Shown here in pieces: positions 43,764 to 48,082 of a DNA stretch of 48,082 nucleotides; position 1 is the stretch's first letter, and each line of letters begins with the position of its first letter. Both the position numbers and the translations under genes were made by a program. The DNA comes from a virus: the IMG/VR virus record IMGVR_UViG_3300037540_000254, positions 1 through 48,082 of that record, one strand, 5' to 3'. The notes under the pieces were generated by a model that saw nothing but the letters and a program-made list of their open reading frames with translations, was not told the DNA's origin and searched no databases.

Positions 43764-43910
43764 TTACTTGATTTTGACCGTCCATCCGAAGTTAGGACCA
43801 TTTTCAACCGTGAAATTACCGCCATTAAATATGATAGCGTGTAAGAACCTGGCCAATTCCTCGATGCGGTCCTGTTCAAAATAAATGTTGTTTTCGCCGG
43901 CGTCTTTCAT
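43764..43910 (-). CDS. Small hypothetical early protein (48 aa)
   Basis: A 48-codon frame runs from the ATG at 43910, with AAAGGAGATT upstream, to TAA. The translation begins 'MKDAGENNIYFEQDRIEEL' and ends 'NGPNFGWTVKIK'. The helix 'RIEELARFLHAIIFNGGNF' is followed by two strands. It fills a gap that would otherwise be empty between two early genes and has the operon's standard ribosome site, which is the reason to accept it despite the length. No homology is recognised. Confidence 0.55.
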   Translation of the reverse strand: MKDAGENNIYFEQDRIEELARFLHAIIFNGGNFTVENGPNFGWTVKIK

Positions 43911-43924
43911 TAAATCAATCTCCT

Positions 43925-44128
43925 TTATCGTTCGAACCTTTTGGCGGGTGCAGTGTTAATGGTGTAGGTGATAATCGCGGAGTATCCGCACCCAGGCAGA
44001 AAGTGGGTTTTGACCGATACTATTTCTATATTCGGACTTGCTTCAAGCTGGCAGATTTCATCGTTTATCTTTTTTTCCTGGCCGTTATTCATGTGGTCCG
44101 CCTCGATCATTTTAATTCTTGTTTTCAT
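43925..44128 (-). CDS. Small protein resembling Cse60-type phage proteins; first gene of the leftward operon
   Basis: The ATG at 44128 has AAGGAG upstream. The product has 67 residues. The layout 'KTRIKMIEADHMNNGQEKKINDEICQLEASPNIEIVSVKTHFLPGCGYSAIITYTI' fits the small alpha/beta proteins annotated as sporulation protein Cse60 that are common in phages: a strand, a helix with 'IN..I', then 'I..V......G..Y.AII.Y'. The resemblance is from memory and the role of these proteins is unknown. It is the promoter-proximal gene of the leftward unit, with a ~90-base leader. Confidence 0.5.
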   Translation of the reverse strand: MKTRIKMIEADHMNNGQEKKINDEICQLEASPNIEIVSVKTHFLPGCGYSAIITYTINTAPAKRFER

Positions 44129-44225
44129 ATATTCGATCTCCTTTGTTATTGGTTTCCCTATATATGTGTTATTGGCTTTTCTTTCATATACTTTAGCTTT
44201 TTTTATCCTACTTTGACGTACTACT

Positions 44226-44255
44226 ATTATACACTGCTTAAAAAATTAATGTCAA
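44226..44255 (-). promoter_or_regulatory. Strong leftward promoter of the early operon
   Basis: On the minus strand TTGACA (44255-44250) and TATAAT (44231-44226), both perfect sigma70 boxes, are separated by 18 bases. It faces the leftward operon, whose first ATG lies about 100 bases downstream. The leader contains two copies of CCAATAACA 23 bases apart and a 9-codon open frame (44187-44158) without a clear ribosome site. Between this -35 and the rightward -35 are 14 bases with a CAAG-N9-CTTG symmetry, a possible operator. Confidence 0.75.
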
Positions 44256-44269
44256 GTCTATTTTCCTTG

Positions 44270-44298
44270 TTGACAAAAGTTTTTAATACCCATAAGAA
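44270..44298 (+). promoter_or_regulatory. Rightward promoter of the replication/lysis unit
   Basis: TTGACA (44270-44275) is a perfect -35 box. Seventeen bases on, TAAGAA (44293-44298) is a weak -10 box. The ATG of the Cro-like HTH gene lies about 25 bases after the expected start of transcription. It is back to back with the leftward promoter, so the two -35 boxes are only 14 bases apart and one regulator could block both. The surrounding 200 bases are much more AT-rich than the genes. Confidence 0.55.
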
Positions 44299-44330
44299 TA
44301 ATTTTAAACCAAATAAATGGAGGCCGTTTA

Positions 44331-44546
44331 ATGAAAGTCGAGGAATATCATAATTGGGAATTGGAAATGGCGATTAGAAAGTCAGATAAAGATCAAATGC
44401 AACTCGCCAAAGATGCCGGTATCGATGCGGCCAAACTTTCACATATCAAACGCGGCCGGATGCGGCCAACAGACGAGGAAGAAAAGGCGATAGCGGCGGC
44501 CCTGGGATTTCCAGTCAGTAAATTATTTATAAATAAAACCGACTAA
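44331..44546 (+). CDS. Cro/XRE-type HTH regulator
   Basis: This 71-residue protein has GGAGG eight bases before the ATG. The helix-turn-helix is easily seen: 'DKDQMQLAKDAGIDAAKLSHIKRGRMRPTDEEEKAIAAALGFPVSKLF', i.e. a Q-A helix, the 'G' turn, the recognition helix 'AAKLSHIKRGR' and the usual 'A..L......LF' end. Its size and place as first gene of the rightward unit are Cro-like. The control region upstream, with two facing promoters, is its most likely target. No partner repressor (CI-like, with a peptidase domain) is found in the window. Confidence 0.8.
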   Translation: MKVEEYHNWELEMAIRKSDKDQMQLAKDAGIDAAKLSHIKRGRMRPTDEEEKAIAAALGFPVSKLFINKTD

Positions 44547-44560
44547 TTGAGGGGTGTAAA

Positions 44561-45493
44561 ATGGCGGACCAGGGCGCCCCGCAAGTCGAGGACGGTTATA
44601 CTCGATATGCCAACGAATTATTAGAGGCCCTTTGTAAGTTGAAATGCCGTAATACTGATCGGCGTTTAATCGATGCAGTGGCCAGGCTAACCTATGGTAT
44701 TTATGGCCGGAAAAAGGCCAGGATTGAAAATACCGAGCTGGCCAAAATATGCGGTATGCCGATCGATAAGGTTTGCCGATCGCGCCGGCGCCTGGTAAAG
44801 AGAAATATTTTAAATGTTTCCACCAGTGGAAACCAGCGGGTACTAACATATAGTATTAACAAACATTATAAAACCTGGACCGAATTGCCACCGGCGGAAA
44901 AAACTGCCACCGGCGGAAAGCGTAATTCCGCGGGTGGAAAGGATCAAGCCACCGGCGGAAACGATCAAGCCACCGGCGGAAATGGTACCTTATATAAAGA
45001 AAATAATAATATAACTGAAAGAAAGGATGGCGCGGACGAACCGCCCGCCCCACCGCCCGCCCCTAAAATAATTCCACCATATAAAAAAATTATCGAATAT
45101 CTAAACCTATTAACAGGATCCGACTTCCACTATAAAAACGAGGCCACCAGGGGCCAGATCCGAGCACGTTTCCGGACCGGATATACAGAGCAAGATTTTT
45201 ATGATGTAATCGATATTAAAACCGATCAATGGTTAGGTGATCCGAAAATGACCAGCTATCTAAGGCCGGATACTTTATTTCGGCCGACTAAATTTGACGG
45301 TTATTTACAAGAGGCCAAAAGATCTAAAATCCTGGCCAAGTCCGAGAAACAAAAGATAAAGGAGCGCCGTTATAAAATAGCGGCCGGCATATTGCGCGAG
45401 TCTGGCCAGGAGGCCTGCCTGCGATATTGCCTTGATAACAAAATCGATGCAGAGGATTTTAAACAATGGATCTCGAAACTTACAGAGAATTAA
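44561..45493 (+). CDS. Replication initiator, lambda O-like
   Basis: This 310-residue protein has a GAGGGG site. Residues ~8-105 fit the phage replication protein O N-terminal winged-helix domain: 'VEDGYTRYANELLEALCKLKCRNTDRRLIDAVARLTYGIYGRKKARIENTELAKICGMPIDKVCRSRRRLVKRNIL'. Residues ~110-148 are Gly/Ala/Thr repeats encoded by DNA iterons that are probably the origin. A Pro-rich linker ('PPAPPPAPKIIPPY') and a C-terminal domain of the phage replisome-organiser type follow ('IIEYLNLLTGSDFHYKNEATRGQIRARFRTGYTEQDFYDVIDIKTDQWLGDPKMTSYLRPDTLF'). It should bind the iterons, melt the AT-rich tract and recruit a helicase or loader. Confidence 0.8.
   Translation: MADQGAPQVEDGYTRYANELLEALCKLKCRNTDRRLIDAVARLTYGIYGRKKARIENTELAKICGMPIDKVCRSRRRLVKRNILNVSTSGNQRVLTYSINKHYKTWTELPPAEKTATGGKRNSAGGKDQATGGNDQATGGNGTLYKENNNITERKDGADEPPAPPPAPKIIPPYKKIIEYLNLLTGSDFHYKNEATRGQIRARFRTGYTEQDFYDVIDIKTDQWLGDPKMTSYLRPDTLFRPTKFDGYLQEAKRSKILAKSEKQKIKERRYKIAAGILRESGQEACLRYCLDNKIDAEDFKQWISKLTEN
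44816..44833. repeat. Palindrome related to the iterons, inside the initiator gene
   Basis: GTTTCCAC-CA-GTGGAAAC is a perfect 8-bp inverted repeat with a 2-base centre. Its half site GTGGAAA equals the end of the divergent iteron (44926-44940) and is one base from GCGGAAA in the others. It lies 53 bases before the first iteron, so it could be an extra binding site for the initiator. Confidence 0.4.
44886..45025. other. Predicted replication origin: five iterons plus AT-rich tract
   Basis: TGCCACCGGCGGAAA is exact at 44886-44900 and 44905-44919. A divergent copy, TTCCGCGGGTGGAAA, is at 44926-44940, and AGCCACCGGCGGAAA at 44947-44961 and 44968-44982. Starts are 19, 21, 21 and 21 bases apart, about two helical turns, so all sites face the same side of the DNA. 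Directly after them, 44990-45025 is almost free of G and C. Iterons inside the initiator gene followed by an AT-rich tract is the design of the lambda origin. Confidence 0.75.
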
Positions 45494-45915
45494 TGAACGA
45501 ATTTTATGAAGCAACAGGGATAGAAAGGCCACCGGCGGCAACGATTGAAAGCTGGTTTTCGCACGTTGAAAAGGTGGAATTACAAACCCTGGCGGCCGTC
45601 TTAGATAAAATGAAAACGGAGCTCGGCCGGCGGCCTTATAATATGCTGTTTAAGTTAAAGGAATTTATAAGGATCTATTATGCCGATCATCCGGACGCCA
45701 GGCCTAAACCGGTCGATGAACCCTGCGACGATTGCAACGGCGAGGGCTTTTTTTTTGTTAAATACGACCACAACGGCACCGGCGATAAAAAACAATCGGC
45801 CATTGTTTTGTGCGGATCCTGCGAGAACTGGCGCAAAACCTATGGCACCACCCGCGGATTTTTGCGGTTAAAAAAATTTGAGGCCGAATATCAAGGATTT
45901 GAAATACAGAAATGA
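45466..45915 (+). CDS. Putative replication accessory protein with zinc-binding Cys cluster
   Basis: This protein has 149 residues if it starts at the ATG at 45466, which has AGAGGA upstream and overlaps the initiator end by 28 bases; the ATG at 45493, on a TAATG overlap, is the alternative. The N-terminal half is helical ('YRELMNEFYEATGIERPPAATIESWFSHVEKVELQTLAAVLDKMKTEL'). The C-terminal half has 'CDDCNGEGFFF' and 'LCGSCENW', two Cys pairs likely to bind zinc. Position after an O-like gene is that of a helicase loader or primosome helper, but it lacks a P-loop, so it is not a DnaC-type ATPase. Confidence 0.55.
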   Translation: MDLETYRELMNEFYEATGIERPPAATIESWFSHVEKVELQTLAAVLDKMKTELGRRPYNMLFKLKEFIRIYYADHPDARPKPVDEPCDDCNGEGFFFVKYDHNGTGDKKQSAIVLCGSCENWRKTYGTTRGFLRLKKFEAEYQGFEIQK

Positions 45916-45929
45916 AAGGAGCATAACAA

Positions 45930-46364
45930 ATGGCAGAAAACCATGAATTAATCCACAAGCTACAGCTGGCCGAAAAGGTGGCCTGGTCTTTACACGGCCT
46001 GCCTTATAGGTGGGGGGGATCAGATACGATCGAGGGATTTGATTGCAGCGGTATGTGCATCGAAATCCTTAAATCAGTGGGGATCCTGCCCAGGTCCGGA
46101 GATTGGACCGCCCAGGGCCTATACGATAAATTTGATAATGAGCGATCCGGAGCACAACTCGGATGCCTGGCGTTTTGGTGGAATTCACCTAAAACAAAAA
46201 TTATCCATATTGAATTTTGCCTTGACTCAAAGCATACGATGGGCGCCAGCGGCGGCGGATCCCGAACAGTATCCGAGGCGGCCGCGGCAAAGGCCGACGC
46301 ATATATCAAGGTCCGGCCGATCCGGATGGACAACCTGGCCGGCTTTAGGGATCCTTTTAGATAA
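45930..46364 (+). CDS. NlpC/P60-type peptidase, candidate endolysin
   Basis: This 144-residue protein has an AAAGGAG site. The whole protein is one NlpC/P60 domain: 'GLPYRWGGSDTIEGFDCSGMCIEILKSVGIL' with catalytic Cys39 in the DCSG motif, then 'GCLAFWWNSPKTKIIHIEFCLD' with the expected catalytic His93. No signal peptide or membrane anchor is seen. Enzymes of this family cut peptide bonds in peptidoglycan stems. Without other wall hydrolases in the late genes here, it is the best lysin candidate, needing a holin for access. An ejected, entry-phase role is less likely because it lies outside the virion cassette. Confidence 0.8.
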   Translation: MAENHELIHKLQLAEKVAWSLHGLPYRWGGSDTIEGFDCSGMCIEILKSVGILPRSGDWTAQGLYDKFDNERSGAQLGCLAFWWNSPKTKIIHIEFCLDSKHTMGASGGGSRTVSEAAAAKADAYIKVRPIRMDNLAGFRDPFR

Positions 46365-46375
46365 CCAGGAGGTTA
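46361..46375 (+). promoter_or_regulatory. Ribosome site within a small hairpin, copy 1
   Basis: ATAACCAGGAGGTTA contains the previous stop and the Shine-Dalgarno AGGAGG. TAACC and GGTTA pair as a 5-bp stem, so part of the site lies in an AGGA loop. The same 15 bases recur before the next gene (46741-46755). Confidence 0.55.
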
Positions 46376-46378
46376 GAA

Positions 46379-46744
46379 ATGCCAAAAAAACCGAGGATGA
46401 AAAGAAAAATCGATTTTGAGGTTTTAGATTATTATTCTAATTTTTGCGGTTTTACCATACCTTGCACCGATGGCGGCGAGCGGTTTATATCTCCGCGAGA
46501 TCTGATTGCGTATGCCAGGGATCCGGAGGCCTGGGAGGCCAACCTAAACGATACCACCGTCGAGGCTTTAAGGGCCTTTGTGGAATATAACCGCGGCGGG
46601 AGCATAGTACAGTGCAGCGGATCCACAAAAAGGGGTAAGCAGTGCAAAATTTGGATAACTCCGAAACCCTATGTATTTGGTGATTTAGAGGCATACGGCC
46701 GGCTGGTATATGGTAAAAAGTTTTATTGTCATTTACACGGATAA
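46379..46744 (+). CDS. Small protein with C-terminal CxH zinc motif
   Basis: This 121-residue protein has a very basic start ('MPKKPRMKRKIDF') followed by a domain with 'FCGFTIPCTDGGERFISPRDLIAYARDPEAWE'. The end has 'QCSGSTKRGKQCKIW...KFYCHLHG', the short zinc-binding pattern C.g.TkrG..C....C..H that recurs in phage and eukaryotic small proteins. It probably binds DNA, RNA or a host protein; the sequence does not tell which. It is preceded and followed by the same 15-base ribosome-site element. Confidence 0.6.
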   Translation: MPKKPRMKRKIDFEVLDYYSNFCGFTIPCTDGGERFISPRDLIAYARDPEAWEANLNDTTVEALRAFVEYNRGGSIVQCSGSTKRGKQCKIWITPKPYVFGDLEAYGRLVYGKKFYCHLHG

Positions 46745-46755
46745 CCAGGAGGTTA
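46741..46755 (+). promoter_or_regulatory. Ribosome site within a small hairpin, copy 2
   Basis: Exact second copy of the 15-base ATAACCAGGAGGTTA element, again made of the stop codon of one gene, a TAACC/GGTTA stem and the Shine-Dalgarno of the next. The ATG at 46759 follows at normal spacing and therefore fixes the start of that gene. Confidence 0.55.
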
Positions 46756-46758
46756 AAC

Positions 46759-47160
46759 ATGGACGAGCAACAGGAGTGCCCAGGGAGATTGGAGGCCATT
46801 AAGGGCGAGCAGCGCGTATTGTTTAAGGCAGAAAAAAATCATCCTAATTGGGGTAAAGAGGCGCGGGGATGGTTAGTAAAATATGCGCGGCAATATCCGG
46901 AACTTGAATTAAACTCGGAAGTGGTTAGGGATTTTGCAGAGGCACAAGGTTTTCAACCGGCGCATGATAATAGGGCCTGGGGCCCCGTTATGCGATTGGC
47001 AGCCGAGGGGCGGACGGACAACGAAACCGGTCTTTTTACACTTTTGCCAATAACATATTTTACCGGTAACTGGTATATTTCCACTCACAAAAAAAGCCAC
47101 TGCAGCCCTAAAAGATGCTATTTCGGGATCCTAAAGAATATAGAACGAAATGGAGAATAA
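46759..47160 (+). CDS. Hypothetical phage protein
   Basis: This 133-residue protein starts at 46759 because of the AGGAGG just upstream; the frame is open further but overlaps the previous gene without a site. The central 'YPELELNSEVVRDFAEAQGFQPAHDNRAWGPVMRLAAEGR' is a recurring phage pattern ('a...g..pp.DnRAWG.v...A...g.i'). I know it only from conserved hypothetical proteins near replication genes; it looks like a winged-helix element. The end has a Cys pair ('HCSPKRCYFGIL'). Confidence 0.55.
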   Translation: MDEQQECPGRLEAIKGEQRVLFKAEKNHPNWGKEARGWLVKYARQYPELELNSEVVRDFAEAQGFQPAHDNRAWGPVMRLAAEGRTDNETGLFTLLPITYFTGNWYISTHKKSHCSPKRCYFGILKNIERNGE

Positions 47161-47527
47161 ACGCGGACCAGGCCGGCCCAGGAAAAACCCACCGACTCTA
47201 AAGGAGATCTTAAAAACAGCTTATGAGTTGATTGATAAAAAGATCGAATTAGCTATAATCGAGTTGGTTGATAAAAGGATCGAGCAGGCGGTAGCAGAGT
47301 GGTGGCCAAATGCAAGAGAGGCCTGCGAGCAGGCGGCCGATAAATCGGCGGCCAATGCAGCAACCGAGGAAATGCGGCGAATCCTGGGCGATCAAAAGAT
47401 CGATTTTGTGACCCTGTTAAACGCTCACATTAAAAAATGGCATCCAATGTGCGATCCAAAGGAATTGGATCATGTTTTAAGACTCTTACGCGAGGAATTT
47501 GAAAGGAGAAAACATGGTCAATCCTAA
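47150..47527 (+). CDS. Hypothetical protein with AT-hook-like start
   Basis: This 125-residue protein overlaps the previous gene by 11 bases; its ribosome site is weak. It begins 'MENKRGPGRPRKNPP', a GRP-R-K core as in AT-hooks, which bind the minor groove of AT-rich DNA. A helical coiled region ('LKTAYELIDKKIELAIIELVDKRIEQAVAEWWPNAREACEQ') and a C-terminal helix follow. The AT-hook reading rests on that short motif only. A host-chromatin or origin-binding role would be speculation. Confidence 0.5.
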   Translation: MENKRGPGRPRKNPPTLKEILKTAYELIDKKIELAIIELVDKRIEQAVAEWWPNAREACEQAADKSAANAATEEMRRILGDQKIDFVTLLNAHIKKWHPMCDPKELDHVLRLLREEFERRKHGQS

Positions 47528-47855
47528 AAATGGCAGGATCAAGCAAGTGGTAACAGTTATCGGAGGTATTTTGGCACTCCTGGGCGCGGCCTGGGCGATC
47601 GATGAGCGATACGCACCGCGGGAAGTAACGGCCCTATGGATCTCGGATCTACAGAAACAAATGATCCAGATCCAGCGCAACAATCAGCTATCCGCGGCAC
47701 AAAACCAGCTTTATTATTGGCAGCGCCAGGTGGAAACCTTAACCGGCCGATGCGCGAGGGCGCCGGCGGATAACTATTGCAAGGTACAATTAACCGAGGC
47801 CAAAAAGCAGCGCGATTTTTGGCAGCGTGAAGTCCATAAACTCTTGAACCAATAG
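47514..47855 (+). CDS. Single-span membrane protein with coiled-coil tail, possible lysis protein
   Basis: The ATG at 47514 has AAAGGAG upstream; a TTG five codons earlier is not favoured. The product has 113 residues. Residues ~11-28 ('VVTVIGGILALLGAAWAI') form a membrane span after a short basic end, so the rest should face the periplasm. The tail is a Gln/Leu/Trp-rich coiled coil ('ISDLQKQMIQIQRNNQLSAAQNQLYYWQRQVETL') with two Cys. This shape fits an inner-membrane spanin or a holin accessory, and the NlpC/P60 gene is 1.2 kb upstream. No second spanin component is visible in the window. Confidence 0.5.
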   Translation: MVNPKNGRIKQVVTVIGGILALLGAAWAIDERYAPREVTALWISDLQKQMIQIQRNNQLSAAQNQLYYWQRQVETLTGRCARAPADNYCKVQLTEAKKQRDFWQREVHKLLNQ

Positions 47856-47870
47856 CGAGGATTGCTAAAA

Positions 47871-48082
47871 ATGATGCAAATACCGGTTGAGGGTGTAATT
47901 AGAGAATCGATCCGGCAGATACATTTTTGGTTAAGCGGCTATATCGAGGGCGTCCACGCGGAGCTCGATAAAGGCGCAAAGCAAAAATACGAGGGCCTGG
48001 ATCCGAGCCATTTAGATGCGCTCGATTGTGTTATGCAATATTTGGATGAGTTGGCCGAGCAACCAAAAAGCCTGCACGATAT
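47871..48082 (+). CDS. Hypothetical protein, cut by the right edge
   Basis: An ATG at 47871, with GAGG upstream, opens a frame that is still open at the window end after 70 codons. The visible part begins 'MMQIPVEGVIRESIRQIHF', continues 'AKQKYEGLDPSHLDALDCV' and runs on to 'MQYLDELAEQPKSLHD'; it looks like a soluble helical protein. It continues the rightward unit. Nothing allows a function call. Confidence 0.5.
   Translation, partial: MMQIPVEGVIRESIRQIHFWLSGYIEGVHAELDKGAKQKYEGLDPSHLDALDCVMQYLDELAEQPKSLHD

Noticed and set aside
44003-44353. 116-codon open frame on the plus strand across the control region
   Set aside because: It runs antisense to the first leftward gene, spans both promoters, and encodes a Phe/Tyr-rich product expected from AT-rich non-coding DNA.
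44886-44982. Regular short repeats that could suggest a CRISPR array
   Set aside because: Spacing leaves only four to six bases between repeats, and the repeats are in frame within the initiator gene. Iterons explain them better.
46039-46419. 126-codon frame overlapping the NlpC/P60 gene
   Set aside because: No ribosome site, and it overlaps catalytic parts of a good domain; codon pattern is that of a shifted frame.

Overview
The window looks like part of a tailed double-stranded DNA phage genome, most likely a short-tailed (podovirus-like) phage. Genes are packed edge to edge with strong Shine-Dalgarno sites. I see no rRNA, tRNA, housekeeping gene, integrase or transposase. The left edge cuts a major capsid gene of the N4-gp56/DUF4043 type, followed by adaptor-, nozzle-, fibre- and ejection-type genes and no tape-measure protein. 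The host cannot be named; a Gram-negative host is only a guess from the polyvalent-protein type. Terminase, portal, DNA polymerase and helicase are not in the window and probably lie beyond its ends.

Region 1 (1-17,947, + strand) is the virion cassette. It holds the capsid end, a probable decoration protein, two candidate adaptor proteins (3365 and 8283), a set of fibre and receptor-binding-type proteins including a beta-helix protein, a 777-aa repeat protein and a tandem pair of paralogues (9448 and 11001), and a beta-propeller-like nozzle protein that appears split around a fibre gene (12513 and 16360). An ejection-type protein closes the region.

Region 2 (17,970-35,982, + strand) has a coiled-coil protein and then a single 5,611-codon gene that fills 35% of the window. 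The giant product is a polyvalent protein of the DarB/DdrB kind. In order it carries a ParB/DdrB-like domain, a tRNA-guanine-transglycosylase/DpdA-like barrel, four SAP-like helical repeats, an adenine-type DNA methylase, a strawberry-notch-type SF2 helicase, a RadC-like JAB domain, a zincin-like peptidase motif and a C-terminal LPD38-like region. Its place beside ejection-type proteins suggests that it is packaged and injected to protect incoming DNA. Inside its Pro/Ala/Gly linker lies a 121-codon open frame with its own Shine-Dalgarno site and more phage-like codon use than the host frame: a candidate overprinted gene.

Region 3 (44,255 down to 35,979, - strand) is one leftward early operon read from a consensus promoter. 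It encodes many small, often Cys-rich proteins, an unclassified 361-aa protein that may act in recombination, an HTH/zinc-ribbon protein, an SbcD/SbcC (gp47/gp46-like) nuclease pair and a VRR-NUC nuclease. Region 4 (44,270-48,082, + strand) is a rightward unit: a Cro-type HTH protein, a lambda O-like initiator that contains a five-iteron origin with an AT-rich tract, a Zn-binding replication accessory candidate, an NlpC/P60 endolysin candidate, and small genes including a one-span membrane protein. The two units diverge from a 200-bp control region. The leftward operon and the giant gene meet tail to tail on a shared TTAA.

A window-wide oddity is strong enrichment of 6-bp palindromes, above all GGATCC, the reverse of what phages exposed to restriction usually show.
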